DNA of 64,000 nucleotides from Lachnoclostridium sp. An169 (GTDB lineage: Bacteria; Bacillota; Clostridia; Lachnospirales; Lachnospiraceae). Below, one piece after another: positions 18,183 to 27,409 of the stretch; the first letter of the stretch is position 1, and the number at the start of each line of letters is the position of its first letter. The notes under the pieces are model-generated. The model saw only the letters and a program-made list of their open reading frames with translations, searched no databases and was not told the DNA's origin. The translations under genes and the position numbers were made by a program. Location of the stretch: the NCBI RefSeq assembly GCF_002160525.1, contig NZ_NFKT01000019.1:1-64000 (forward strand), read 5' to 3'.

Positions 18183-19567
18183 TACTGGAATCCCTCCTCA
18201 TCTTTGTAGGAACCTGTCCTTCTGTATGTCACCAATGCCAGAACCGCACAGATGATAAATACAAGGATACCGATCACCGCGCCGTAGTTGTAATCGTTAA
18301 AATCTATCGTCAGCTTATAGAGCCAGGTGACAAGAAGGTCTGTCTTTCCGGCTGTTCCGTTGAAGTAATCCATGGTTGCAGGTTTCCCTTCTGTCAGCAG
18401 ATAGATGACATTGAAGTTATTGATATTTCCGATAAACTGTGTGATCAGGTACGGTGTCGTCACGAACAGCATATAGGGCAGCGTAATCTTGAAGAAGATG
18501 GTCACAGGTCCCGCCCCGTCTATTTTTGCCGACTCATACAGTTCTGCCGGAATATTCTGAAGGATTCCGGTAACCTGAAGAATCGTAAACGGAATGCCGA
18601 TCCAGAGGTTTACAACGATGATCGTTACTCTCGCCCATGTCGTGTTTGTCCAGAACGGAAGCGGGGAGTCGATCAGCCCCAGATTCTGAAGGAGCACATT
18701 GATCGCGCCCTGTTCCTGAAGCATGGTTCTCATAACGAGGAGTGACACGAACTGCGGCACCGCGATAGAGAGAACAAACACGAAGCGCCAGAAGCTTTTC
18801 AGTCTGGTCTCTTTCCAGTTGATAATCATCGCCATGATCATTCCCAGAAGATAGTTCAGGAATGTGGCCGCAACCGCCCACACGAATGTCCATCCGAGAA
18901 TGTGCCAGAAAGCATAGCCAAGCCCGCTTCCCGTATCCAGGATCTTTTCAAAGTTCACAAGCCCCACCCAGTCAAAGAGCTGTCCGGGCGGCTGATGGTT
19001 TCTGTCATAGTTGGTGAACGCCATACAGATCATGAACACAAGAGGCAGGATCGTAAAGATCACGATGCACATGACCGGCAGGAAGAGCAGTGTGGTGTTG
19101 AGCCTCTTGTCGAACAGGCTCTTGATATCTTCCTTCAGAGTTGCCGCCGGTCTGTTCTCTTCCGCCTTTTTCTGCTGGGCATACGCGGACTTGATATTGA
19201 CTCTCCACAGAATGAAGAAACCGATCGTCACAAAGATCGTCGCGATACCATACAGCAGGAACAGCATCGAGTTGTCTCCCTGCACATATTCGTACAGCTG
19301 TTTTGATTCGTTGAATACTTCCTGAGTCGTCTGGGTTCCCAGTGTCACGAGTCCTGCGAGAGCGCCGCTCCCGATCACGATCATAAATAATATGTAGATG
19401 ATTTCCGCTGCGAGAAACAGAAGTCCTTTTACGACCTGTCCCCGGCGGATATTTCCGGCTCCCATGATCACACAGGAGAGGCGTGTCGCCAGGTCTCCTT
19501 TTTTCAGTGATTCACGCACCGTTATAACGTCAGGAAATTCTTTCACTTTTAATTTCTTCGCTCTCAT
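18182..19567 (-). CDS. MalF-type sugar ABC transporter permease
   Basis: This 461-residue permease has about eight membrane segments, a cytoplasmic N-terminal extension containing several Arg/Lys-rich turns, and an EAA-type loop (ELYESAKIDGAGPVTIFFKI). The ATG at 19567 is preferred over a start 13 codons upstream because AGGAGG sits 5 nt before it. The long first part with paired N-terminal helices resembles MalF of maltodextrin importers. It is encoded between the binding protein and MalG genes. Confidence 0.92.
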   Translation of the reverse strand: MRAKKLKVKEFPDVITVRESLKKGDLATRLSCVIMGAGNIRRGQVVKGLLFLAAEIIYILFMIVIGSGALAGLVTLGTQTTQEVFNESKQLYEYVQGDNSMLFLLYGIATIFVTIGFFILWRVNIKSAYAQQKKAEENRPAATLKEDIKSLFDKRLNTTLLFLPVMCIVIFTILPLVFMICMAFTNYDRNHQPPGQLFDWVGLVNFEKILDTGSGLGYAFWHILGWTFVWAVAATFLNYLLGMIMAMIINWKETRLKSFWRFVFVLSIAVPQFVSLLVMRTMLQEQGAINVLLQNLGLIDSPLPFWTNTTWARVTIIVVNLWIGIPFTILQVTGILQNIPAELYESAKIDGAGPVTIFFKITLPYMLFVTTPYLITQFIGNINNFNVIYLLTEGKPATMDYFNGTAGKTDLLVTWLYKLTIDFNDYNYGAVIGILVFIICAVLALVTYRRTGSYKDEEGFQ

Positions 19568-19592
19568 TGTATCCTCCTTCTGGAAATCCGGG

Positions 19593-19630
19593 TGAAAATG
19601 CCCCACCAGTAATCTGACGGGGCATTTTCA
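19593..19630 (-). promoter_or_regulatory. Intercistronic hairpin between binding protein and permease genes
   Basis: A perfect 12-bp inverted repeat (TGAAAATGCCCC / GGGGCATTTTCA, 14-nt loop) starts 6 nt after the binding-protein stop and lies before the MalF-type gene. Hairpins here typically stabilise or partly terminate the message, so the binding protein is made in excess of the permeases. No long T-run follows, so read-through is expected. Confidence 0.6.
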
Positions 19631-19635
19631 TTCAT

Positions 19636-20931
19636 TTATTCCGCTAATCCGCTGGAAAGAATTCCTTCTACCATAGTCTTTGTCTTCTCTGCAGCATTGT
19701 CAAGAGTAACATCCCCCTGAATGATCTCGTTGCCCATTGTCTCTGCAGGTGTCCAGTAGCTGTCCATCTCAGAGAGTACCGGCTGAAGGAATGATGCCTC
19801 GCTGATCTCGTCCATCTGTGCCTGTGCCACTACATCGTCGCCGATCTCTACGCTGTCAAGTGTCGGGATGATGCCTCTGGTCTCGTATCTGATCTGCTGG
19901 CACTCTTCGCTTCCAAGGTACAGTGCGAGCGCAACTGCCACTTCTGTATCCTCACAGTTCGGGTTTACACCGATCGCCTTGCTTCCTGCGAAGGATCTCA
20001 TCTGTCCCTCTGTTCCGTTGATGTTGACTGTCGGGAGTTTTACAGCGCCGAAGTTCTCGCCGAGTGCTTCTCTGATCGCTGATGCATCCCAGGAACCGCT
20101 GCAGTATGCTCCCAGTTTTCCTTCTTTGAACAGTGCGATACTGCTTCCGTCAAGTTCGTTGGAGAATTTCGGGCTGGACGCCAGATTTACCATGTACTCT
20201 GTCGCCGCGATACCTGCTTCGCTGTCGAAGTCGCATCCTGCGGAAGCGTCTGTTCCGTCACCGAAGAGTGTACAACCTGCTCCGAAGTAGAATGCCTCGA
20301 TATACCAGCTGTTTGTCATCGGGAATGCGAAGTTGTAAACGCCTTCTCCCAGATCTTTTGCCATCATTGTGTCAAGGGATTTCACTTCATCCTCTGTGTA
20401 TTTGCTCTTGTCATAGTACATAAACCATGTATTGGATGTAAACGGGACGCCGTAAACACCGTCATTATATGTAACGGACTGTACCATGCTCTCATCATTA
20501 TTCTCTTTCACCCAGGTCTCTGTATCGCCGCCCAGCCTTGCAAGTGCTCCGGCCTCTACCAGTTTCGGGATCTGGTCGTTCGCAAACATGTAAACATCTG
20601 CGGCTTCTTCCACATCCTTTGTCACCTGGTCTCTTGCATCGCCTTCACCGCATACGCCGTACTCGAATGTGATATTCCACTCCGGATGAGCCTCGTCAAA
20701 AGCCTCGCACATCGCTTTGAGGATTCCCTCCTCATATTCACCGAGCGGAGCCTGGTCTTCCTGCGGTCCCCAGACGGTCAGCGTAACGTCTTTTACCTCA
20801 TCCGAGCCTCCCTGTTCAGAATTGTCTCCTGTGCTGCTGTCTCCGCCTGAGCTCCCGCATCCTGCCAGGAGTCCTCCCGCCATAACCGCTGCCATAACAA
20901 GCGCCAAGTATCTTTTCCTTTTCATCTTCAC
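19636..20931 (-). CDS. Maltodextrin-type extracellular solute-binding lipoprotein
   Basis: This 431-residue family 1 binding protein has a lipoprotein signal with lipobox LLAGC (Cys25) and a Ser/Gly-rich tether. The mature domain begins VTLTVWGPQEDQAPLGEYEE and contains typical MalE-like strings (AFPMTNSWYIEAFYFGAG; ALFKEGKLGAYCSGSWDA). It captures oligosaccharides at the cell surface for the MalF/MalG permease pair encoded next. The neighbouring amylase suggests maltodextrins, but specificity cannot be read from sequence. It has its own predicted promoter and the shared activator motif upstream. Confidence 0.92.
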   Translation of the reverse strand: MKMKRKRYLALVMAAVMAGGLLAGCGSSGGDSSTGDNSEQGGSDEVKDVTLTVWGPQEDQAPLGEYEEGILKAMCEAFDEAHPEWNITFEYGVCGEGDARDQVTKDVEEAADVYMFANDQIPKLVEAGALARLGGDTETWVKENNDESMVQSVTYNDGVYGVPFTSNTWFMYYDKSKYTEDEVKSLDTMMAKDLGEGVYNFAFPMTNSWYIEAFYFGAGCTLFGDGTDASAGCDFDSEAGIAATEYMVNLASSPKFSNELDGSSIALFKEGKLGAYCSGSWDASAIREALGENFGAVKLPTVNINGTEGQMRSFAGSKAIGVNPNCEDTEVAVALALYLGSEECQQIRYETRGIIPTLDSVEIGDDVVAQAQMDEISEASFLQPVLSEMDSYWTPAETMGNEIIQGDVTLDNAAEKTKTMVEGILSSGLAE

Positions 20932-20969
20932 TTATCCTCCTGAAAAAATGATTTATTTTGTATGATGTT

Positions 20970-20998
20970 ATTCTAGCCAAAGAATAGAAAATGGTATA
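20970..20998 (-). promoter_or_regulatory. Predicted promoter of the maltodextrin transporter operon
   Basis: TATACC (-35, 20993-20998) and TAGAAT (-10, 20970-20975) have 17-nt spacing. The very poor -35 suggests activator dependence; the shared motif ends 14 nt upstream of it. Confidence 0.55.
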
Positions 20999-21012
20999 TG
21001 AAACAAATCCCG

Positions 21013-21032
21013 GAAACATATCACTTTTTCAA
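21013..21032 (-). promoter_or_regulatory. Shared activator motif, copy at binding-protein gene
   Basis: TTGAAAAAGTGATATGTTTC on the minus strand. It overlaps the last codons of the amylase gene, so the control region of the transporter is embedded in the end of its neighbour. A second ATTTGTTTCA block follows before the -35 and resembles ATGTTTC in the first block, hinting at a direct-repeat operator as AraC-type proteins often use. Confidence 0.6.
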
Positions 21033-24000
21033 GATGTTTCCTCTTCTTTTGCTTCTTACAGCGGCATATCCTGTCCCCGCTGCCAGAGCCATCACCAGTA
21101 CGGTCATAAAGAGCGGAGTACTGTCACCGGTCTGCACGCTTCCCTTCTCTGCGTCATCCTTCTGAACGCTGCTGTCCGCCGCATTCTGCGGTTTCTGAGT
21201 ATCTTCCCCGCCCTGCGCGGAATCCCGGGTTCCTGTTCCCGGAGTTTCTTCACCCGGTGTCTCTTCTCCCGACGTTTCTTCGCCCGGGGTCTCTTCTCCC
21301 GGAGCCTCTTCTCCCGGAGTTTCTTCTCCCGGCGTCTCTTCTCCCGGAGCCTCTTCTCCCGGAGTTTCTTCTCCCGGCGTCTCTTCGCCGGTATAGATAT
21401 AGGATTCATCATAAGCCGGCGCCAGCGCTTCGCTGTCGATCTCCATCTCCTTTACCGTATCTGTCAGGATCACGCCTGAGAGAGCCGGTACTTCTGCCGT
21501 GAGATTTCCATCTTTATCTGCTGTATATATATTTCCGCTGATCAGATCCGTATACGTCACGCCTGCCTCTGCGGTAAATACCACCTGCTGAGCATTCTCT
21601 GTATCATTATTTGACGCAACGTAAAGAACCGCTTCCTCATCGCTTCTCACATACGCCATGATCTTCTCCGCATCCCCTGCTTCAACAGGTTTGATCTCTC
21701 CTGTGCGGAGTGCGGAATAAGTATTGCGGATCTCTGCCATGGATGCATACCACTCAACCAGTTCCCGGTTTCCTCTGCCCCACTCCATGGCGCGTCTGTC
21801 ATCCGGATCGTCAGCTCCGGCCATTCCCAGCTCATCGCCATAGTAGATCGTCGGTGCTCCCGGATATGTCATCTGGATGAACGCCACCAGGTACTGGCGC
21901 TCTTTCGCTGTGTCCGAGGTAGTCTCGTATGTCGGGAATGCGCTCGCCGTATCTGTCTGAGCCCGGTCGTCATTGATGCCGTCCAGGAAGGAAAGCACTC
22001 TCGTGGTATCATGGGATCCGACCAGGTTCATCATGGCATAGAATGCCTCCTGCGGATAGCGCTCTCTGAGTTTCTCAAGTTCATTTACGCAGTCCTGTGC
22101 ACTGCCGCCCTTTGCATATGCAAGGACCGCATCGCGAAACACGTAGTTCATGACAGAGTCGTACATATCTCCCATCAGGTATTCGGAAGCGTCGTCCCAG
22201 ATCTCGCCGATGATCACATTGTCGCTGTCAAGTGCTTTCACAGACTCGCGGAATCTCTGCCATGTCTCGTCGGACACCTCATTTGCCACGTCAAGCCTCC
22301 ATCCGTCTGAGCCCTGCTCAAGCCAGTACTGAGCCACACTGCCCTCGCCGTCAATGATCTCTTCTGCCCATCCCGGTGTCTGGTATTCAGAACCGTCTGT
22401 GGCAATAATAACCGGCATGGAGTCATAGCCCCACCAACAGTCGTAAGCATAGACATTTTTCCCTGCACGCCCGCCGATGGTATCCTGCACGTACTCACCA
22501 CTGTCGTCTGTCATAAAGCCGCCAGTGAAGTCAAACCACTGTGTATAAGTGAAGTCTGTCACACCCCGGCCCTCAAAATATTTTCTTGCCTCTGTCTCGG
22601 CCTCATCCTGAGAAGCCTCTTCATTTTCTGCCATGTAGTCATACACATATGCCCAGTACGGATAAGCTCCTACTTTCCCGTCCTGCCCTACATATTTATA
22701 ATAGCGGTCAAAATAAACAGAATCATCCGCCACATGATTAAACACACCGTCAAGAACCACATGCATCCCATTCTCCTCTGCTGTTTTTACAAGCTCAGTA
22801 AAATCTCCGAGGGTACCCAGGATCGGATCGATCTGTGTATAATCCGTGGCATCATATCTGTGGCTTGAAATAGAATGGAATACCGGATTGAGATAGATCA
22901 CGTTTACCCCAAGAGCTTTCAGGTACTCGATCCGCTCGGTGACGCCGCTGAGGTCGCCGCCGTAGATCTCGTTGCTCCACTCTCCGTCTCCGCTCCATGC
23001 ATTTTCCGGATAGGTATCGGGATTGAGTGTCTCCTGTTCCGGATTTTCAGGCCAGGTATACCAGTCTGTGTTATACTCGTAGTCTGTCGCTCCCCTGGAA
23101 CTTATCTGGGCTGTATCGTTGGACGTATCCCCGTTGAAGAAACGGTCCGGGAATATCTGATAGATCACCGCGTTCTTCATCCAGTCCGGAGTCTCGTACC
23201 CGTCGATATACACATTCATCTCATAAGGCTGCACCTGTGTCAGGTCCACCGTCTTTCCGGTCCCATAGTAACCGTCATCGTCGCAGTAGATCTTCACGCT
23301 GGACTCTCCGCCGATGACAAAATAATACTCATATTCGCCATACTCGGAAAATTCCGTTGTCACTGACCACCTCGACTTACCTTCCTCTGTCAGTCCATCT
23401 TCCTTCTCCAGAGAGAGGATCTTGTTCTCTTTCCCTTTCAGTACGAGCGTTACCTGCTGTGCATCATCCCCTGTGTCAATGGAAAATGCCACTTCTTTTC
23501 CCGTCGGCACCGCGCCGTAGATGCTCTTGTATGTCTCATCCTTGCTGTCAAAATAAATGCTCTCTTCATCCAGCACTTCATCGGACGCATTGTTGTAATA
23601 GATCTTTGTCACCGGATCAAAACAGAACGTCACTGTCTTGTCATTTTCCAGGGTAAACTCTTTCACCGCAAAAGTTTCCCCTTCATATGTGAGCGTCAGA
23701 TCACTGTAGGTTCCTGCCGCAAGCGGAACAGACACGCTGTAGATCCCTGTAAGACCGTCGTCTGTCAGGCGGGTTCCCTCCGGGATCCCCTCTCCCGCCA
23801 GAGTGATCTCTGCAAAGATATAATCCAGATCCGTCACCGCCAGATGGCTGAGGTCGCTGTAATATACGGTCACATCTTTTGTCTCTGTGACAGAGAGGCT
23901 GTAGTTGGATCCATCCTGCAGTCCGCCCACACCGTAGTTCTCCGTCCAGGATCCCATGGAGATCTTGTACTGATAATTCGCCGCCGGCACTGCCTCAAAC

Positions 24001-25475
24001 GTATAGGAATAGATGCCGTTCCCCTCGTATGTCATCACATTGGATGCCGCGTCCCAGCTTGGTCCCGGGAATGTTCCCGGCACGCACACCAGCCTTCCGG
24101 TAAACGCTTCCCTTGTAAAAGCGGACCATGTCTGTCCGCCGGCTTCCGCCTCCTCTGCCGAGGGATCGAGCACCCGGGTTCCATTTACCGTGTAGTAATA
24201 GATCATGTCCAGAGCGTCATCTCCGAACGAGAGGGCCTCTGTCTCAAAAGCCCCGTTGAAGTTCCCGTTGCTGTCCGTGCCTTTGCCAAGGACAGCTTCT
24301 GTCACATTGTCCGGCGTATCTGCGTCTGCATAGTAAAGTCTGACTTCGTCATCTTCCTCTGCAGTCATGACAAATGTGACGGTCCCGTTTGCATTGTTCC
24401 TCACTTCCGCTTCCACGGGAACCGCAGCGAAACCAAGTGCCTGTGCCACGATATTGTAGTCGTTGCATGTATCGTAGAGCATGTCTGCCTCCACATCGTA
24501 GAGGAAGATCACATTCGTCCCGTCACTGCTGATGTTGAGCGCCTTGTTTCCTCCGCCGTTGGATTCATACCAGTTCGCGTAATTGAACACGGCCTTGTAT
24601 TCATAACTTCCCGCGTCAAACGCCTGCTGATACAGGTACAGGCCGTCAGAGATCTGCGTAAACTCATAGCCCTGTGCGCCTGCATTCCAGTTGTCCGCCT
24701 CATTCTGCCTTACCGTCCCGATCAGGGAGACCGTAGTGGCAAATGCCGGAGAGGAGACATTCCCGCTGTTCTGATAGATATCGAGAGCTTCCGTCCGCAC
24801 AGAGTCATATACCTGCCCGCTGATCTCGTCCACAAACACGGTCAGGCTGTCCTCGCCCGCCGGGATGGTCAGCTCGATGTTGGAATCACCGTTTCCAAGA
24901 GAATAGTCCCATCCGTCGTCGAACGCCACCTTATATCCGCCGTCCTGCAGTGTCACATTCTCCGTAAGTTCCTTGAATTCAAAAGTCCGCGTATACAGAC
25001 CACCTCCTGCATAATCCAGTTCCGCATTCGCATCCGCCGGATCCCAGCTGGCGATCGAATAATCTGCGCCATCACTGTCCACAAATTCCAGCCCCCAGAA
25101 ATTCCCGGTAAATGCTGCCGTGTGATAGCGGTCGGCATTGTCCACGGAATTGATCAGTTCCCCGTTCTGGTAACGGACATACACCGTGCTGTCTCCTTCC
25201 ACAGCCACCTCATCCGTGAGGCCTCCTGCCTCCCCGTTTCTGTACAGCGACAGGGTGTGTGCCCCTGCTGTCAGGCCGATCTCGGCCTCATACACTCCAT
25301 TGGCATACAGCTGCATGTCCACACAGATGCCGTCCTCGGTCCTGATCTCGAGCAGATCATCCACACTGCCGTTTCCGGATGCTTCCACAGCAGCAGCTCC
25401 TGTCTGAGGCAGAAGTCCTGCTGCCAGGGTCAGTGCAAGAAACCCTGCGCCGATGCGTACACTCTTTTTCCTCAA
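21021..25475 (-). CDS. Cell-surface GH13 amylase/neopullulanase with starch-binding modules
   Basis: This 1484-residue secreted enzyme starts at TTG (25475) with AGGAGG 8 nt upstream; the longer frame has no ribosome binding site. A signal peptide ends near QTGAAAVEA. Several X25-type beta modules follow (for example FTGNFWGLEFVD, VSLIGTVRQNEADNWN and LVCVPGTFPGPSWDAASNV), then a CBM34-like N-domain (about 680-765). The GH13 barrel begins at YQIFPDRFFNGD near 770. Catalytic motifs are DGVFNH, GWRLDVANEV (Asp nucleophile), IIGEIWDD (Glu acid/base) and VGSHDTTR. Ten GEETP-like repeats lead to VQTGDS, a hydrophobic helix and RSKRRG, a non-LPXTG anchor. It probably releases maltodextrins for the adjacent importer. 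Pullulanase versus amylase activity is unresolved. Confidence 0.9.
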   Translation of the reverse strand: MRKKSVRIGAGFLALTLAAGLLPQTGAAAVEASGNGSVDDLLEIRTEDGICVDMQLYANGVYEAEIGLTAGAHTLSLYRNGEAGGLTDEVAVEGDSTVYVRYQNGELINSVDNADRYHTAAFTGNFWGLEFVDSDGADYSIASWDPADANAELDYAGGGLYTRTFEFKELTENVTLQDGGYKVAFDDGWDYSLGNGDSNIELTIPAGEDSLTVFVDEISGQVYDSVRTEALDIYQNSGNVSSPAFATTVSLIGTVRQNEADNWNAGAQGYEFTQISDGLYLYQQAFDAGSYEYKAVFNYANWYESNGGGNKALNISSDGTNVIFLYDVEADMLYDTCNDYNIVAQALGFAAVPVEAEVRNNANGTVTFVMTAEEDDEVRLYYADADTPDNVTEAVLGKGTDSNGNFNGAFETEALSFGDDALDMIYYYTVNGTRVLDPSAEEAEAGGQTWSAFTREAFTGRLVCVPGTFPGPSWDAASNVMTYEGNGIYSYTFEAVPAANYQYKISMGSWTENYGVGGLQDGSNYSLSVTETKDVTVYYSDLSHLAVTDLDYIFAEITLAGEGIPEGTRLTDDGLTGIYSVSVPLAAGTYSDLTLTYEGETFAVKEFTLENDKTVTFCFDPVTKIYYNNASDEVLDEESIYFDSKDETYKSIYGAVPTGKEVAFSIDTGDDAQQVTLVLKGKENKILSLEKEDGLTEEGKSRWSVTTEFSEYGEYEYYFVIGGESSVKIYCDDDGYYGTGKTVDLTQVQPYEMNVYIDGYETPDWMKNAVIYQIFPDRFFNGDTSNDTAQISSRGATDYEYNTDWYTWPENPEQETLNPDTYPENAWSGDGEWSNEIYGGDLSGVTERIEYLKALGVNVIYLNPVFHSISSHRYDATDYTQIDPILGTLGDFTELVKTAEENGMHVVLDGVFNHVADDSVYFDRYYKYVGQDGKVGAYPYWAYVYDYMAENEEASQDEAETEARKYFEGRGVTDFTYTQWFDFTGGFMTDDSGEYVQDTIGGRAGKNVYAYDCWWGYDSMPVIIATDGSEYQTPGWAEEIIDGEGSVAQYWLEQGSDGWRLDVANEVSDETWQRFRESVKALDSDNVIIGEIWDDASEYLMGDMYDSVMNYVFRDAVLAYAKGGSAQDCVNELEKLRERYPQEAFYAMMNLVGSHDTTRVLSFLDGINDDRAQTDTASAFPTYETTSDTAKERQYLVAFIQMTYPGAPTIYYGDELGMAGADDPDDRRAMEWGRGNRELVEWYASMAEIRNTYSALRTGEIKPVEAGDAEKIMAYVRSDEEAVLYVASNNDTENAQQVVFTAEAGVTYTDLISGNIYTADKDGNLTAEVPALSGVILTDTVKEMEIDSEALAPAYDESYIYTGEETPGEETPGEEAPGEETPGEETPGEEAPGEETPGEETSGEETPGEETPGTGTRDSAQGGEDTQKPQNAADSSVQKDDAEKGSVQTGDSTPLFMTVLVMALAAGTGYAAVRSKRRGNILKK
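21240..21389 (-). repeat. Ten 15-bp coding repeats (GEETP linker)
   Basis: Ten in-phase 15-nt units encode Gly-Glu-Glu-Thr/Ala-Pro (one unit ends in Ser) near the C-terminus of the amylase. They make an acidic, Pro-rich spacer that would carry the enzyme across the cell wall. Units differ mainly at third bases. Copy number is likely to vary between strains by slippage or recombination. Confidence 0.9.
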
Positions 25476-25602
25476 TTTCCTTTCCTCCTCTTTTTTGATT
25501 TTTATGTACAACGCCGGGCGCCGGCACACCGCAGGCATAAGTCCATGCTCTGCCACACTCTGTACGCCGGCATCCCTTCGCATTGACACCAGAGTTAAAA
25601 GA

Positions 25603-25631
25603 AATATACGATTTATCCCGCCGGGCATCAA
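25603..25631 (-). promoter_or_regulatory. Predicted amylase promoter
   Basis: TTGATG (25626-25631) and TATATT (25603-25608) are spaced 17 nt apart, predicting a 5' UTR of about 120 nt. The shared motif ends 14 nt upstream of the -35. Between this promoter and the tRNA promoter (25666-25799) there is only AT-rich sequence. Confidence 0.6.
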
Positions 25632-25645
25632 TAAAACATTTCGCT

Positions 25646-25665
25646 AAAATATGTCACAATTTCAA
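25646..25665 (-). promoter_or_regulatory. Shared activator motif, copy at amylase gene
   Basis: TTGAAATTGTGACATATTTT on the minus strand, followed by AAATGTTTTA next to the -35. Third member of the three-promoter set; spacing to the -35 is 14 nt, identical to the other two. Confidence 0.6.
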
Positions 25666-25799
25666 GGATCTGGTTATTTTTTATACTCCTGCCGGTTATC
25701 CGGCTGTACTGCCTGGAATCTGTCGGGGGTGGGAAAAGTGACAAAAGTTGAAAAAATTTGAAAATTTAAAAAAATCGTACAAAAACTATAAAAAAGTTA

Positions 25800-25828
25800 T
25801 TGACATTCCTTCAAAACCCGGCTATAAT
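25800..25828 (+). promoter_or_regulatory. Consensus promoter of tRNA-Arg
   Basis: A perfect TTGACA (25800-25805) and perfect TATAAT (25823-25828) are separated by 17 nt. A-tracts at about 25745-25797 immediately upstream look like an UP element. Strong stable-RNA promoter. Confidence 0.92.
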
Positions 25829-25857
25829 ATATTTTGCTGTGAACGAAACAGCGAAAT

Positions 25858-25931
<74 letters not shown>

Positions 25932-25935
25932 TAAC

Positions 25936-25984
25936 AAAAAACGTAAAGCATCTTTAAAGGCTGCTTTACGTTTTTTCTTTTTAC
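25936..25984 (+). terminator. Terminator of tRNA-Arg
   Basis: AAAAACGTAAAGCA pairs with TGCTTTACGTTTTT around a 10-nt loop and is followed by a T-rich tail. It begins 5 nt after the tRNA. Confidence 0.85.
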
Positions 25985-26062
25985 CTGTATATGAAACTGT
26001 ATTATCCCTGCGCGAAACCGCATCGTTTCAGCCGTTTCTGAAACATGTAACCGGAAAGCGGC

Positions 26063-26104
26063 AAAAAAGGGAAGCGCCTGCTCCGTTTCCGGCTGACGCT
26101 TCCC
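26063..26104 (-). terminator. Terminator of trpS
   Basis: On the minus strand GGGAAGCG (26097-26104) pairs with CGCTTCCC (26069-26076), followed by TTTTTT. It lies 54 nt past the trpS stop. Confidence 0.8.
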
Positions 26105-26157
26105 TGTGTTTCTTTTATTCCGTTTTCTCAGAATTCAAATATTCCCTGCCGCGTTTT

Positions 26158-27243
26158 CTACTCTCCGAACCGCTCCGCCTGCTCCTGGATCAGTTCAGCA
26201 TCATCAAAGTAGTTGATCTTCATGGCGGCCTTAACCTCTTTTAATGTCTGTGCAGCAACAGCCTCCGCTTTGATGCTTCCCTTTCTCAGGATCTCATAGA
26301 CTGCCGGGATATCTTTCTGGAACTCTTTCCTCCGGTTGCGGATGGGCTCCAGTTCCGCCTGAAGTACATTGTTCAGGAATCTCTTGACCTTCATATCCCC
26401 AAGTCCGCCTCTCTGATAATGCTCTTTGAGCTCGTCCAGATTCTTGTACTCCGGCAGGAATTCCGGGAAATACTCCGGTCTGCAGAATGCATCCAGATAA
26501 GTAAATACGGTATTGCCCTCCAGACTGCCCGGATCTTCGATCCGGATATGGTTCGGGTCCGTAAACATGCTGAATACTTTCTTCTGGATCTCCTCCGGCT
26601 CCTCGGACAGATAGATGCAGTTGTTCAGCGACTTGCTCATCTTCGCCTTTCCGTCGATTCCCGGAAGTCTTAAGCACGCCTCATTTTCCGGGAGAAGGAT
26701 CTTCGGATCCACCAGGGTCTCCCCGTAAACAGAGTTAAACTTGTGCACAATCTCTCTTGTCTGCTCGAGCATCGGCATCTGGTCCTCTCCAACCGGGACT
26801 GTCGTCGCCTTAAACGCTGTGATATCCGCCGCCTGGCTGATCGGATACGTGAAGAATCCCACCGGGATGCTGGCCTCGAAATTACGCATCTGGATTTCCG
26901 CCTTGACGGTAGGATTCCTCTGCAGTCTGGAAACCGTAACCAGATTCATATAATAAAAGGACAACTCGCACAGTTCCGGCACCTGTGACTGAATAAAGAG
27001 CGTTGATTTCTCCGGATCCAGCCCGCACGCCAGATAGTCCAGCGCCACCTCGATAATATTCTGGCGAACTTTCTCCGGGTTGTCCGCATTGTCCGTCAGC
27101 GCCTGGGCGTCTGCGATCATAATAAATATATCGTCAAAGTCTCCTGTATTCTGGAGCTCCACACGCCTTCTCAGCGATCCTACATAGTGTCCCACATGCA
27201 GTTTCCCTGTCGGGCGGTCTCCGGTAAGCATGATCTTTTTCAT
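26158..27243 (-). CDS. trpS: Tryptophanyl-tRNA synthetase
   Basis: This 361-residue class I synthetase charges tRNA-Trp. It starts [20 protein letters not shown] (HIGH-type motif) and has the KMSKS loop ([12 protein letters not shown]). The ATG at 27243 follows AGGAGG. Length is slightly above the usual 330 or so. The insertion-containing form with an R-rich early region ([15 protein letters not shown]) matches the clostridial TrpRS subgroup. The predicted extended -10 lies only about 40 nt before the ATG, so there is no room for a T-box leader. Confidence 0.95.
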   Translation of the reverse strand: MKKIMLTGDRPTGKLHVGHYVGSLRRRVELQNTGDFDDIFIMIADAQALTDNADNPEKVRQNIIEVALDYLACGLDPEKSTLFIQSQVPELCELSFYYMNLVTVSRLQRNPTVKAEIQMRNFEASIPVGFFTYPISQAADITAFKATTVPVGEDQMPMLEQTREIVHKFNSVYGETLVDPKILLPENEACLRLPGIDGKAKMSKSLNNCIYLSEEPEEIQKKVFSMFTDPNHIRIEDPGSLEGNTVFTYLDAFCRPEYFPEFLPEYKNLDELKEHYQRGGLGDMKVKRFLNNVLQAELEPIRNRRKEFQKDIPAVYEILRKGSIKAEAVAAQTLKEVKAAMKINYFDDAELIQEQAERFGE

Positions 27244-27283
27244 GTAATTATTCCTCCTACTACTGATTCTCGCATCTTTTCCC

Positions 27284-27289
27284 ATTATA
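27284..27289 (-). promoter_or_regulatory. Extended -10 element for trpS
   Basis: TGATATAAT on the minus strand gives an extended -10 (TGnTATAAT) without a good -35. The implied 5' UTR is about 35 nt. Confidence 0.5.
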
Positions 27290-27319
27290 TCACCATCGGC
27301 GTGAATTGGCTACTATAGA

Positions 27320-27369
27320 AACAGAAAATAAGCCGCCGCACACTATAATCTGATATGTGTGCAGCAGCT
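27320..27369 (-). terminator. Terminator of the PAP2 gene
   Basis: On the minus strand AGCTGCTGCACAC (27357-27369) pairs with GTGTGCGGCGGCT (27331-27343) through 13 pairs including G-U, followed by a T-rich TATTTTCTGTTT. It is about 40 nt past the stop at 27410. Confidence 0.75.
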
Positions 27370-27409
27370 CGTTTTATTTCCTCTTTATATGTCTTCTATA
27401 TTCTTGCAT

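Noticed and set aside
23844-25586. 580-codon plus-strand frame opposite the amylase gene
   Set aside because: Shadow of the GC-biased coding strand. It has no ribosome binding site or domain, while the minus strand encodes a clear GH13 enzyme.
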